A DNA stretch of 64,000 nucleotides from Bacillota bacterium (GCA_023415055.1 JAEZLZ010000006.1:50096-114095), one strand, 5' to 3'. Counted from the stretch's first letter, positions 1 through 9,595 are shown. Notes: a model not told the origin generated them from the letters alone. Numbers and translations are program-made.

Positions 1-651
1 TAAGCCAAAAGCAGGCTTTTGCTCTTTACGGCGAATTAAGTCTACACCGCCAAGAATATTGGACCATTGGTCGTTACCGCCGAGCTCAAGAGAACAGCCA
101 TACAGTTTATTTAATTTCCAGAAGTCATAGGACTGCATCAGCATATAATTAAATTCGAAGAAGGTAAGACCCTTTTCCATACGCTGCTTGTAACAATCGG
201 CAGTCAACATCTTATTTACGGAAAAATGAATTCCGATTTCTCTTAAGAATTCTACATAATTCAGATCCAACAGCCAGTCCGCATTATTGGCAATGATTGC
301 TTTTCCATCCTCAAAATCAATGAATTTGGAGAGCTGCTTCTGAAAACAATCGGCATTGTGCTGAATCGTCTCTATGGTCATCAGGGTCCTCATATCGGAC
401 TTACCTGTGGGGTCGCCAATCATCGTGGTGCCTCCGCCTAAAAGAGCGATCGGTTTGTGACCTGCACGCTGCATGTGCATCATCGCCATAACAGTAAGGA
501 AATGTCCGGCAGTTAAGCTGTCGGCAGTTGCATCAAAACCTATATAAAAGGTTACGGATTCCTTTCCTAATAGTTCGCGAACCTCTTCTTCATGGGTACA
601 TTGTTCGATAAACCCACGTTCCTGTAATATGTCATAAACATTGGTTGACAT
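1..651 (-). CDS. tyrS: Tyrosyl-tRNA synthetase, N-terminal part (cut by window edge)
   Basis: Attaches tyrosine to tRNA-Tyr in the cytoplasm. The reverse strand starts with ATG at 651, preceded by AAGGAGG at about 659-665, and stays open to base 1, giving 217 residues of a protein that is normally about 400. The class I signature is visible as TADSLTAGHFLT, and the tyrosine-pocket region reads ELGGNDQWSNILGG. The KMSKS loop and the S4-like tail lie outside the window. It is divergent from kdpD. No T-box was seen in the 173 bases upstream. Assignment is firm from the first half alone. Confidence 0.95.
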   Translation of the reverse strand, partial: MSTNVYDILQERGFIEQCTHEEEVRELLGKESVTFYIGFDATADSLTAGHFLTVMAMMHMQRAGHKPIALLGGGTTMIGDPTGKSDMRTLMTIETIQHNADCFQKQLSKFIDFEDGKAIIANNADWLLDLNYVEFLREIGIHFSVNKMLTADCYKQRMEKGLTFFEFNYMLMQSYDFWKLNKLYGCSLELGGNDQWSNILGGVDLIRRKEQKPAFGL

Positions 652-824
652 CGGTATTCCTCCTTGTTAGTCATTAACTAAAGACATTATAAATGATTAC
701 CCTTTATTTTTCAACAATAGAAATATTCATGTAAATTTTAAGCTTGAACTGGCACTTGCCAAATAAGGAAATTGGTGAGAAACTATAACTGACAAAAGCT
801 ACTAGTGGAAGGAGATAGGTATCA

Positions 825-3392
825 ATGCAACGAGGACATCTAAAGATATTCTTTGGATATGCAGCCGGAGTAGGAAAAACCTATGCAATGCTAGATGATG
901 CAAGGGTACAATATCAAAACGGAGTGGATGTCATTATCGGATATATAAAGCCGAATACCAGCATAGAAACCATGGAATTACAGAAGGGTATACCTTCTCT
1001 TTCTTATAATTGTTCAGATGAGTTTGACCTGGATGCTGCGCTGGAGCATAAACCAAAGCTAATCATCGTCGATGAATTAGCTCATACGAACCATCCGAGA
1101 TATAGAAATAGAAAGCGTTATCAGGATATTGAAGAGCTATTGAATGTAGGCATAGATGTCTATACTACAGTAGATGTATGGAATATCGAGAGCCTGAATG
1201 ATATCGTGGAAGGAATAACCCATGTCAATGTAGTGGAGACGGTTCCTGATTATATTTTTGATCAAGCGGACCGGGTGCAGTTAATTGACATGGAACCGGA
1301 TGAAATTATTCACCGTAATGAGGATGCGTTCTTAACGAAGGATAACCTGCGGCAATTACGTGAAATTGCCATGCGTAAGGCAGCGGACTGGATTAGTCAT
1401 CATAATGGTTCTCCTTCGGATAAGCATACAAACACAAAGCTGCTCGTATGTATCAGCAGTTCCCCTTCTTCTGCAAAATGCATTCGTTGGACCGCTCGAA
1501 TGGCTGAGGCACTCCATGCTCCCTGGGTAGTCATTTATGTGGAGAATAACCGTCAGGATAAGCTGGGTGAAAAAGCAAAGAAAAGTCTTCAGATGAATAT
1601 GGAACTTGCAGAGCAATTGGGTGCAGAAATAGCCACCTTGAATGGGAAGGACATCGCTGAGACTGTGGCGCAGTATGCAAAAATCTCCGGGATAACCAAT
1701 ATTGTTGTAGGAAAAAGCAGGAAAAGGAAGATACTTCCGACCTTATTTGAACCATATTTTGAAGATAAACTGATTTCATTGCTGGATAATATAGAGATTC
1801 ATATTATACCTGATAATGAATATAGGAAAAAATTGCTTCATCTTCAAATGCATCTGTATAATAAAAGGGTTTCCTTTTCACTGATCGATACTTTGAAGAT
1901 GAGTGGAATTTTAATTATAACGACTTGTTTGTCGTGGGTACTAACTGATTTTGGCTTTGGGAGCCAGAATATTATACTGCTTTATATCATCGCGGTATTA
2001 TTTATCTCGCGGGTAACCTCGGGATATATCTATGGAATTGTTGCTTCTATTCTTTGTGTCATATTGCAGAATTATTATTTCATGGAGCCGTATTATGCCT
2101 TTCAGTTTCTTAGAAAGGATAATGCCATCACAGTTTTCGCTATGCTGATTACTGCCTTAATTACCAGCACGATGACGCATCGAATTAAGACTCAGGCAGA
2201 ATTTGCACAGGATCGTGAGCAAAGAATTGAAATACTTTATGAGATCAATAAGAAACTGCTGGTGACAAGAGGCATGGAGAATATAGTGGCAATCACCGGT
2301 GAATATATAACAAAACTTCTGGAGCATTCGGTTATCATCTACACGGAGGATCCGATTCTTGGCGGAAGCGGTACTGTGATGCTTAGCAAGGATGAGAAAG
2401 AGGCGGATTTGTTACAGGCAGAGAAAGAACGAATGGTAGCACATTGGGTATTTGCGAATCAGAAACGCGCCGGCGCCGGTACGGATACCTTTATGGAATC
2501 GGATGCATACTATGCACCGATCCTATCCCAGGGAAATGTACTCGGAGTAATCGGAGTGTCCTGTCCAACTGGAAAGATACTAAATCACAGTAATCGAGCA
2601 TTTTTAAGAAGAATCGGATCTCTGGTTGCCATGGCACTGGAACGACAGCGATTATCGGATGAACAGGGACAGATTCTGATCGAGACCGAGAAGGAGAAGA
2701 TGAGAAGCAACCTTCTTCGGGCGATCTCACATGATCTTAGGACTCCGTTGACGGGAATACTTGGTGCCAGCTCAGCGATCTTGGAGAATCGGGAGATGCT
2801 GGATCAGCAGACGCAGGACAAGCTGATTTCTCATATTAAAGATGACAGCCAGTGGCTCATCCGTATGGTCGAGAATTTGCTTTCAGTGACGAGAATCAAT
2901 AAAGACACGGCGAACGTTACAAAGGCTCCGGAAGCAGCGGAGGAGATTGTAGCTGCTGCAATCAGCAGGATTCGGAACCGATTTCCGAAGCAGAATATCT
3001 CATCAGCGGTTCCGGATGAACTGCTGATGGTACCTATGGACGGAACCTTAATCGAACAGGTGATTATCAATCTTATAGAGAATGCTATCAAGCATTCAGG
3101 AAGTGATTCTCTGATCACGGTTATCTTAAAGAAAGAGAAGGACATGGCGGTATTCGAGGTGAGTGATCACGGAGAGGGGATCGCAGAGAAGGATTTCCCG
3201 TATTTGTTTGAATCCTATGTTCCGGACGGACTTCGAACTGCAGATTCTTCCAGAGGAATGGGAATCGGGCTATCCATATGTATGTCAATTGTCAAGGCAC
3301 ATCAGGGAAAGATGGAAGCCTATAACCAGCCAGAAGGCGGGGCTGTATTCCGGTTTAGCTTACCATTAGAGGGAGGAAACGATAATGAGTAA
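825..3392 (+). CDS. kdpD: Sensor histidine kinase KdpD
   Basis: Membrane sensor kinase that normally controls the Kdp potassium pump through KdpE. The 855 residues show the KdpD order: an N-terminal nucleotide-binding domain with Walker A GYAAGVGKT near residue 11, a universal-stress-like domain around 205-330, four closely spaced membrane segments around 360-450, a GAF-like region, then HisKA with phospho-acceptor H636 in ISHDLRTPLTG and an ATPase domain (IENAIKHS, DHGEGI, GMGIGLSI). Start ATG follows GGAAGGAGA. It overlaps kdpE by 8 bases. No kdpFABC genes are adjacent, so the target operon must lie elsewhere if it exists. In relatives the stress-like domain can bind c-di-AMP; that is family knowledge, not seen here. 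Confidence 0.95.
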   Translation: MQRGHLKIFFGYAAGVGKTYAMLDDARVQYQNGVDVIIGYIKPNTSIETMELQKGIPSLSYNCSDEFDLDAALEHKPKLIIVDELAHTNHPRYRNRKRYQDIEELLNVGIDVYTTVDVWNIESLNDIVEGITHVNVVETVPDYIFDQADRVQLIDMEPDEIIHRNEDAFLTKDNLRQLREIAMRKAADWISHHNGSPSDKHTNTKLLVCISSSPSSAKCIRWTARMAEALHAPWVVIYVENNRQDKLGEKAKKSLQMNMELAEQLGAEIATLNGKDIAETVAQYAKISGITNIVVGKSRKRKILPTLFEPYFEDKLISLLDNIEIHIIPDNEYRKKLLHLQMHLYNKRVSFSLIDTLKMSGILIITTCLSWVLTDFGFGSQNIILLYIIAVLFISRVTSGYIYGIVASILCVILQNYYFMEPYYAFQFLRKDNAITVFAMLITALITSTMTHRIKTQAEFAQDREQRIEILYEINKKLLVTRGMENIVAITGEYITKLLEHSVIIYTEDPILGGSGTVMLSKDEKEADLLQAEKERMVAHWVFANQKRAGAGTDTFMESDAYYAPILSQGNVLGVIGVSCPTGKILNHSNRAFLRRIGSLVAMALERQRLSDEQGQILIETEKEKMRSNLLRAISHDLRTPLTGILGASSAILENREMLDQQTQDKLISHIKDDSQWLIRMVENLLSVTRINKDTANVTKAPEAAEEIVAAAISRIRNRFPKQNISSAVPDELLMVPMDGTLIEQVIINLIENAIKHSGSDSLITVILKKEKDMAVFEVSDHGEGIAEKDFPYLFESYVPDGLRTADSSRGMGIGLSICMSIVKAHQGKMEAYNQPEGGAVFRFSLPLEGGNDNE

Positions 3393-4086
3393 TAAATTAG
3401 TAATATTATTGGTGGAGGATGAACTGGCAATCAGTAACTTTATCTCTACTATATTAACGCATAATGATTATCAGGTATTAAAAGCCGAAAGCGGGAAGGA
3501 GGCAATCCGACTTACTGCAGCAAACAGCCCGGACCTCATTCTGTTGGATCTGGGGTTACCGGATATGGATGGTATTCAGGTACTGAAAAGCATCAGAGAT
3601 TGGAGCAATATTCCTATTATTGTTGTATCAGCGAGAGGGCACGAACGCGAGAAGGTAGAAGCACTTGATCTTGGAGCGGATGATTATATTACAAAACCCT
3701 TTGGTACCTCCGAGCTTCTAGCACGTATCAGAACAGCAGTAAGACATAGTCACAAGATAGCGGATGAAAATCATCCTGAGACCGATCGCATTGTCATCGG
3801 CGGACTGGCGATTGATTATGATAAACGTATTGTTAAGCTGGATGAGAAAGAGATTCATCTTACCCCTATTGAATATAAGATTATTACACTTTTATCCAGA
3901 AATGTAGGGAAAGTATTAACCCATGATTTTATCATGAAAGAAATTTGGGGGCCATATATTAATGAAAATCAAACACTCCGAGTTAATATGGCGAATATTC
4001 GGAGAAAGATTGAGGCGAATCCTGCGGAACCGAAATATATCGTGACCGAGGTCGGTGTTGGTTACCGAATGGTAGATGAAGTTTAA
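3385..4086 (+). CDS. kdpE: OmpR-family response regulator KdpE
   Basis: DNA-binding response regulator, partner of the overlapping KdpD. The receiver domain has the acidic pair ED at residues 11-12, phosphorylation site D55 in LILLDLGLPDMDG and the conserved lysine in YITKPFG. The C-terminal winged helix reads LTPIEYKIITLLSRN and ends with VTEVGVGYRM. The 233-residue length is usual. The 8-base overlap with kdpD (ATGAGTAA) implies translational coupling. No typical terminator follows. Confidence 0.94.
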   Translation: MSNKLVILLVEDELAISNFISTILTHNDYQVLKAESGKEAIRLTAANSPDLILLDLGLPDMDGIQVLKSIRDWSNIPIIVVSARGHEREKVEALDLGADDYITKPFGTSELLARIRTAVRHSHKIADENHPETDRIVIGGLAIDYDKRIVKLDEKEIHLTPIEYKIITLLSRNVGKVLTHDFIMKEIWGPYINENQTLRVNMANIRRKIEANPAEPKYIVTEVGVGYRMVDEV

Positions 4087-4183
4087 ATAATAGAAGTAAG
4101 TCATAACTGACTCCTTCGGACAATATAATGAATCAGATAGCTTAAGCTTGTATTCATTTCTGTTTTCCGAGAGGAGGTACCCA

Positions 4184-4798
4184 ATGGATAAAAAGATCGA
4201 AGATAAGATGGTACAGCAGATTGAGAAAAATTTGCATAATAATATCGATGAAAGCCTGAACTTTAACGGGCATATCCTAGAAAAGGATAAACAACCGAAA
4301 AAGAGTCCTGCTGTGGGTCTATGGAAAGCCGTTCCGGAGGATAAGGCTGTACAACAGGAGAATCCACTAATTTCTCTGGATTATTATAACCCTGTCATTC
4401 CGGTATCCAGATCGGAATATATAAGGCAGGCAAGAGAATCCTGTTTAAGACAGTTAAGTACGATGCAGAGCAGTGCCAGAGCATATGACAGCTATTATCT
4501 GGACAATGCCATACAGAATGCCGGGCAGGAGCCGAACCGGAAGACGAAACCGAACCGATTGTTTCAGGATGGGGCTGGTATAGCAACGGAGGAAGAGAAC
4601 CAGAGGGAAATTGCTTCCTTCCGTTTTCTTGTGATGCGCATGGTTTGCGCTCTGCTTTTGTTCCTCAGTATATTTCTGATTGATAAATTTGACGTGAAAA
4701 TCGGGAATTTATCACCGGGTACGATTCAGGAATATGTGACTGGCAAGGATAGCTTAAAGGAGCTGGAGGAATTTGTGGTTACACTGTTAAAGGAATAA
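4184..4798 (+). CDS. Unknown protein with one C-terminal membrane segment
   Basis: I do not recognise a family. ATG at 4184 is chosen because GAGGAGG lies 7 bases upstream; the frame is open 12 codons further back without a ribosome site. The 204-residue protein begins charged and polar (MDKKIEDKMVQQIEKNLHNN), has a middle rich in Ser, Tyr and Arg, and one hydrophobic segment near residues 150-170 (MRMVCALLLFLSIFLI) followed by about 35 residues ending in a possible amphipathic helix. No signal peptide is visible. It sits between kdpE and the radical SAM gene and could belong to either unit. It is probably a membrane-anchored cytoplasmic protein. Confidence 0.7.
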   Translation: MDKKIEDKMVQQIEKNLHNNIDESLNFNGHILEKDKQPKKSPAVGLWKAVPEDKAVQQENPLISLDYYNPVIPVSRSEYIRQARESCLRQLSTMQSSARAYDSYYLDNAIQNAGQEPNRKTKPNRLFQDGAGIATEEENQREIASFRFLVMRMVCALLLFLSIFLIDKFDVKIGNLSPGTIQEYVTGKDSLKELEEFVVTLLKE

Positions 4799-4874
4799 GG
4801 GATTTGGTTTTGTTCATTGTAATTTCAGAATATATCAGTTATAATAACGGATAGTAAATTGAAAGGACAATAGA

Positions 4875-6782
4875 ATGAGAAAATTAGCACTTTCCGATGA
4901 AATATTATTAACCATAGAGAAGCCTGCCCGCTATATCGGCGGAGAGGTAAACATGAAAATTAAGGATCCTTCGAAGGTTGATATCCGATTCTGTATGTGT
5001 TTTCCTGATGTGTATGAGATTGGTATGTCTCACTTGGGGATTCAGATTCTATATGACATGTTCAACCGTAGGGAGGATACCTATTGTGAGCGTGTTTATT
5101 CACCTTGGGTTGACTTGGACAAGCTGATGAGGGAGCGAAACATTCCTCTGTTTGCACTGGAAAGCCAGGACCCTGTAAAGAATTTTGACTTTTTAGGAAT
5201 CACCCTGCAATATGAGATGTGCTACACCAATATCCTGCAGGTGCTAGAGCTGTCCGGCATCCCGATTTATGCCAAGGATCGTACGGAGGAGGACCCGATT
5301 GTCATCGGAGGAGGTCCCTGCAGCTACAATCCGGAACCAATCGCCGATTTCTTCGATTTCTTCTATATCGGAGAAGGAGAAACGGTATATCATGAGATAT
5401 TAGATTCCTATAAGGAATATAAGATGGCTGGTAAATCAAGAAAAGAATATCTGGAACGCGTGGCACAGATCGAAGGAATGTATGTGCCCGCTTTTTATGA
5501 TGTAAAATATAAAGAAAATGGCACGATCGCAAGCTTTACGCCAAATAATGAACATGCTCCGAAGACAGTAAAGAAGCAGGTGGAGATGAATTTAAGCGAA
5601 ACCTATTATCCGACTAATCCACTGGTTCCTTTTATTAAAGCAACCCAGGACAGAGTTGTTCTTGAGATCCAGAGAGGTTGTATCCGCGGATGCCGCTTCT
5701 GCCAGGCGGGTATGATTTATCGTCCGACCAGGGAACGAAGCATCGAATATTTGAAGAAATGTGCATACGAGATGCTGTCCTCCACCGGTCATGAGGAGAT
5801 TTCCCTAAGCTCCTTAAGCTCCAGTGATTATTCCTGCCTTCAGGAGCTGGTTTATTTTCTGATCGAGGAGTTTGGCTCAAAGGGTGTGAATATCTCGCTC
5901 CCGTCTCTTCGAATTGATGCTTTTGCTCTTGATGTTATGAGCAAGGTACAGGATATACGTAAAAGCAGTCTAACCTTTGCTCCTGAAGCCGGAACACAGA
6001 GGTTGAGAGATGTCATCAATAAGGGATTAACCGAAGAAGCGATTCTTGGTGGTGCTATGAAGGCCTTCCAAAGTGGATGGAATAAGGTTAAGCTGTATTT
6101 TATGCTGGGGCTTCCGACGGAGACAGAAGAGGATGTAGAGGGAATCGCCATCCTCTCGGATCGTATCGCCAGAGAATACTACACTATCCCCAAGGATCAA
6201 AGAAATGGTAAGGTGAGTATCACCTCCAGTACCTCCTTCTTTGTACCGAAGCCCTTCACTCCTTTCCAATGGTCAAGAATGATTACAGGAGAGGAATATG
6301 TGCAGAAACAGCGATTCCTGAAGGGTAAAATGAGAGACCAGTTAAATGCTAAAAGTATCAAATATAATTGGCATGAGGCAGAGGTTACCGAGCTGGAAGG
6401 TGTTTTTGCTAGAGGAGACCGTAGAGTTGGTAATGCAATCTATGATGCTTATCAGGCAGGATGTCTTTATGATTCCTGGTCGGAGCATTTTAGCTATGAT
6501 AAATGGATGAACGCATTTGAGAAAAACGGTATCGATATGTCATTCTACAATGGTAGAGAACGTGATTTGGAAGAGATTCTGCCTTGGGATTTTATCGATG
6601 TCGGTGTAACCAAGGCCTTTCTTTACAGAGAGTATAAGAGAGCCAAGGGAGAGAAAGTAACCCCGAACTGCAGACAAGCCTGTGCAAACTGCGGAGCAAA
6701 GGGCTTCGGTGGAGGCGTCTGTTTTGAAGAGGATCTATGTATGATTGATTTTGAGGAGGTTACTGATGAAGGCAAGAATTAA
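4875..6782 (+). CDS. B12-binding-type radical SAM protein (TIGR03960 family)
   Basis: Cleaves S-adenosylmethionine with a [4Fe-4S] cluster; the substrate of this family is unknown. The cluster motif is CIRGCRFC near residue 273, preceded by an N-terminal region that resembles the cobalamin-binding fold seen in this class (FPDVYEIGMSHLGIQILYD). A cysteine-rich tail follows (CRQACANCGAKGFGGGVC). The 635-residue length matches the family. The next gene, a DUF2344 protein, overlaps its end by 17 bases. In many Clostridia these two are adjacent or fused and sit before RNase G and rplU, which suggests a role in RNA or ribosome modification; that is inference. Confidence 0.9.
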   Translation: MRKLALSDEILLTIEKPARYIGGEVNMKIKDPSKVDIRFCMCFPDVYEIGMSHLGIQILYDMFNRREDTYCERVYSPWVDLDKLMRERNIPLFALESQDPVKNFDFLGITLQYEMCYTNILQVLELSGIPIYAKDRTEEDPIVIGGGPCSYNPEPIADFFDFFYIGEGETVYHEILDSYKEYKMAGKSRKEYLERVAQIEGMYVPAFYDVKYKENGTIASFTPNNEHAPKTVKKQVEMNLSETYYPTNPLVPFIKATQDRVVLEIQRGCIRGCRFCQAGMIYRPTRERSIEYLKKCAYEMLSSTGHEEISLSSLSSSDYSCLQELVYFLIEEFGSKGVNISLPSLRIDAFALDVMSKVQDIRKSSLTFAPEAGTQRLRDVINKGLTEEAILGGAMKAFQSGWNKVKLYFMLGLPTETEEDVEGIAILSDRIAREYYTIPKDQRNGKVSITSSTSFFVPKPFTPFQWSRMITGEEYVQKQRFLKGKMRDQLNAKSIKYNWHEAEVTELEGVFARGDRRVGNAIYDAYQAGCLYDSWSEHFSYDKWMNAFEKNGIDMSFYNGRERDLEEILPWDFIDVGVTKAFLYREYKRAKGEKVTPNCRQACANCGAKGFGGGVCFEEDLCMIDFEEVTDEGKN

Positions 6783-7599
6783 ATTTCAGAAATATGGTTC
6801 GATGAAATTCGTCGGTCATCTGGATGTGATGAGATATTTTCAAAAGGTGTTTCGTCGTGCGGGAATTGACAATGAATATAGTAAGGGCTTCAGCCCTCAT
6901 CAGATTATGTCCTTTGCAGCGCCTCTCGGAGTAGGACTGACCAGCGATGGTGAATATCTGGATATTCAGCTGTTAAGCGCAGATGCACCGGAGGTCATGA
7001 TTGAACGCATCAATTCTGCGATAACGGAAGGCTTTCGTGTGATCGGGTATCACCCTTTGCTGGAGGCAGAGCCAAATACCAAAACGGTGACAGCAATGTC
7101 CCTGGTTAACTCAGCAGATTATCTGGTATCCTTAAAGGACGGATATGAAATCGGTGGAGTGATTACGATAAAGGAAAGCTTTGTCAATGCATTTACAAAG
7201 TTTTTGCAGTCAGAGGAGATCGTCATCGGTAAGAAAACGAAGAAGAGTGAAAAGGATGTTGATATCAAGCCGATGATCACACTTGTTGCTTTTGAGGAAG
7301 AGGAGTACGAGACAAAGAGAAGAGAAAAACTGGAGGAGCACCTTCGGACGCCGGAGGCACAGGCAAATTTCGTTAAGCCGGCAAGCAAGGCAGAAGTCTA
7401 TGAGAACGGTATTAAGGTATATCTTCAGCTTGATACCGGCAGCGCCTCCAATCTAAAGCCGGAGCTTGTCATGGAGGCATTCTATGAAGCTTTAGGTATC
7501 GAATATAATCCGTTTGCATGGCAGTCCCATCGATTGGAAGTGTATACCAGAAATATCGAAACGGGAAAGCTTGCAGGACTGGATCAGGTTGACCGCTAA
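6766..7599 (+). CDS. DUF2344 (TIGR03936) radical-SAM-linked protein
   Basis: Partner of the preceding radical SAM protein, with no known activity of its own. ATG at 6766 is used because GAGGAGG lies 8 bases upstream inside the end of the previous gene. The 277 residues start with the typical KARIKFQKYGSMKFVGHLDVMRYF, followed by GFSPHQIMSFAAPLGVGLTSDGEYLD, both diagnostic of the family. The middle is charged and likely flexible. The overlap means it is translated with the radical SAM gene and probably forms a complex with it. Confidence 0.9.
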   Translation: MKARIKFQKYGSMKFVGHLDVMRYFQKVFRRAGIDNEYSKGFSPHQIMSFAAPLGVGLTSDGEYLDIQLLSADAPEVMIERINSAITEGFRVIGYHPLLEAEPNTKTVTAMSLVNSADYLVSLKDGYEIGGVITIKESFVNAFTKFLQSEEIVIGKKTKKSEKDVDIKPMITLVAFEEEEYETKRREKLEEHLRTPEAQANFVKPASKAEVYENGIKVYLQLDTGSASNLKPELVMEAFYEALGIEYNPFAWQSHRLEVYTRNIETGKLAGLDQVDR

Positions 7600-7621
7600 G
7601 TAGTCAAGAATATAGTGAAGT

Positions 7622-7724
7622 GAATATCATGCCCAGGCATCCACCTGGCTTGCCTTTCCCTCATGCGGGATAGGACTCCGCATTCGGCCGGTCAGCGCCA
7701 TCAGCATACCCAGGCATGATATTC
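7622..7724. repeat. Structured intergenic element, copy 1 of a shared family
   Basis: This 103-base segment lies between the DUF2344 gene and RNase G. Its ends are a perfect 12-bp inverted repeat (GAATATCATGCC at 7622-7633, GGCATGATATTC at 7713-7724). Inside are hairpins CAGG/CCTG at 7634-7647 and ATGCGG/CCGCAT at 7663-7683. Two blocks, 7649-7672 and 7684-7712, match blocks of the element at 58.1 kb: about 20 of 24 and 21 of 29 positions by eye. It could be a structured RNA or a small mobile repeat. Which strand is functional is unknown. Confidence 0.7.
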
Positions 7725-7843
7725 TATCAACACTACGATTGGTCTAAACCTGTAGGAGGATCATATTGTCAAGGGTGGATGAACAATTGTTTTGCGTGAT
7801 GCTTATAGATACATAAGATACTGCATACTGGAGAGGAGCAGGG

Positions 7844-9073
7844 ATGGAAAACAAGCTTGTAATAACAAAAAATGAAAATACAATTATTTCTGCTGCTTTT
7901 GAAGGAAAGGACTTGGTACAGGTCTCCTTAAACGCTTCGGAAGAGGATAGTATCTTAGGAAATATCTATCTTGGTAAGGTTAAGAATATCGTCAAAAACA
8001 TCAATGCAGCCTTTATAGAAATCGCTGACGGAAGAATGTGTTACTATTCCTTGGGTGAGAATCTTTATCCGATTCAGGTATCGGAGCAGGAGTACAAAAG
8101 AGAAGATGCTAAGTTAAAAGAAATCAAGGTAAAAATCGGTGATGAGCTTATTGTTCAAGTCGTAAAGGAGGATGTAAAGACCAAAGCACCAGTCGTCAGC
8201 AGTAATCTGAACTTTACGGGGAAGTATGTTGCTTTGACATATGGTAAGCCTGCGGTGGGAGTATCCTCCAAGATTCAAGATGAGAAGGAACGACAGCGGC
8301 TGAAAAATATTGCAAAGAGCCATCAACGAAAAGAATATGGCTTTATTATCCGTACAAATGCGGCATATATCCCGGAGGATGTAATTGTAGGCGAGATGAG
8401 GAAGCTGATCGAAGCATATGAGAATATTCGAAGATATGGTGTTCATAAAAGTTGCTTTTCCTTGATTTACCGGACACCAATGAATTATATCTGCGATATT
8501 CGGGACAGCTATTCAGAAAATGTAAATGAGTTTATTACGGATGATGCTGAGTTATATGAGAACATCAAGGTGTTTCTTGAAACGTATCAGCCGGAGGATC
8601 TTGGTAAGCTGCGCTACTATCAAGATGCAACTTTAAGTTTGACTAGTCTCTATGGATTGAACGATCGCCTGACTGATGCGGTTCGTCCTATGGTTTGGCT
8701 GAAATCGGGTGGCTCTCTGGTGATTCAGCCAACGGAAGCATTAACCGTGATTGATGTCAATACCGGAAAAGCAGTAGCAGGTAAGAAACAAGTTCAGGAG
8801 ACCTTTCTTAAGGTGAATCGGGAAGCAGCAAAGGAGATTGCCAGACAGATACGACTTCGAAATCTCTCCGGAATCATCATTATAGATTTTATTGACATGG
8901 AACTCAAGAAGGATAAAGAGTTACTTATGTCGGAGTTGGAGGAGTATTTTAAGAAGGATCCGGTGAAGACAACGCTGGTCGATATGACTGCTCTGGGCCT
9001 GGTAGAGGTAACCCGTAAGAAGGTACGTAAACCCTTACATGAACAACTGGAAGAGGTGAAGCGTCATATATGA
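7844..9073 (+). CDS. rng: Ribonuclease G/E family endoribonuclease
   Basis: Endoribonuclease acting in rRNA and mRNA maturation. The 409-residue protein has an N-terminal S1-type RNA-binding domain (GNIYLGKVKNIVKNINAAFIEI) and the catalytic RNase E/G domain. The two metal-binding aspartates are visible in VIDVNTGK and IIDFIDME, and the domain end reads DMTALGLVEVTRKKVRKPL. There is no long C-terminal scaffold, so it is of RNase G type. GAGAGGAG precedes the start. Its last codons overlap the YbaK gene by 4 bases (ATGA). Location upstream of rplU is usual for Clostridia. Confidence 0.93.
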   Translation: MENKLVITKNENTIISAAFEGKDLVQVSLNASEEDSILGNIYLGKVKNIVKNINAAFIEIADGRMCYYSLGENLYPIQVSEQEYKREDAKLKEIKVKIGDELIVQVVKEDVKTKAPVVSSNLNFTGKYVALTYGKPAVGVSSKIQDEKERQRLKNIAKSHQRKEYGFIIRTNAAYIPEDVIVGEMRKLIEAYENIRRYGVHKSCFSLIYRTPMNYICDIRDSYSENVNEFITDDAELYENIKVFLETYQPEDLGKLRYYQDATLSLTSLYGLNDRLTDAVRPMVWLKSGGSLVIQPTEALTVIDVNTGKAVAGKKQVQETFLKVNREAAKEIARQIRLRNLSGIIIIDFIDMELKKDKELLMSELEEYFKKDPVKTTLVDMTALGLVEVTRKKVRKPLHEQLEEVKRHI

Positions 9074-9540
9074 TCAAGACGAATGTAATGCGACTGTTAG
9101 ATCAGGCAGGTATCGCATATAAAGCAATGGAATATGAAGTAGATGAGAATAATTTAGGCGGTGAGCATGTGGCAGAGCTAATCGCAATGCCTCCGGAGCA
9201 GGTGTTCAAAACTTTAGTCACGAAGGGTGAGAAGAAGGGAATCGTAGTTTTCTGTATCCCAGTGAATCTGGAGTTGAATCTAAAGAAGGCGGCCACTGTG
9301 CTTGGAGATAAAAAGATCGAGCTCCTTCCGGTAAAAGAACTGCTGGCGACGACCGGTTATATCCGCGGAGGCTGTTCCCCCATCGGTATGAAGAAGAAAT
9401 TTCCCACCTATATGGACGAGACGGCGATTCTCTTTGACGAGATTACAGTCAGCGCCGGAATCAGAGGTTGCCAGTTATGCATCCCGAGAGAGTCACTGGT
9501 CAATTATATTGAAGCAGAATTATGTGATATTACAGAATAG
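9070..9540 (+). CDS. ybaK: YbaK-type Cys-tRNA(Pro)/aminoacyl-tRNA deacylase
   Basis: Removes cysteine or other wrongly attached amino acids from tRNA-Pro and so edits translation errors. The 156 residues carry family features: VFKTLVTKG, the lysine-containing segment LNLKKAATVLGDKK, and GYIRGGCSPIGMKKKFPTYMDE. ATG overlaps the RNase G stop by 4 bases, so the two are translationally coupled. A strong bidirectional terminator follows, so this gene closes the RNase G transcript and separates it from rplU. Confidence 0.92.
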   Translation: MIKTNVMRLLDQAGIAYKAMEYEVDENNLGGEHVAELIAMPPEQVFKTLVTKGEKKGIVVFCIPVNLELNLKKAATVLGDKKIELLPVKELLATTGYIRGGCSPIGMKKKFPTYMDETAILFDEITVSAGIRGCQLCIPRESLVNYIEAELCDITE

Positions 9541-9595
9541 AAAGTAGGATTACTATCATCCAATACAGTAAGTCAATACATTAATCAGAACAAAT

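Noticed and set aside
7622..7724. Simple transcription terminator
   Set aside because: No T-run follows either side, the loop is long, and its core blocks recur at 58.1 kb, so a plain terminator does not explain it.
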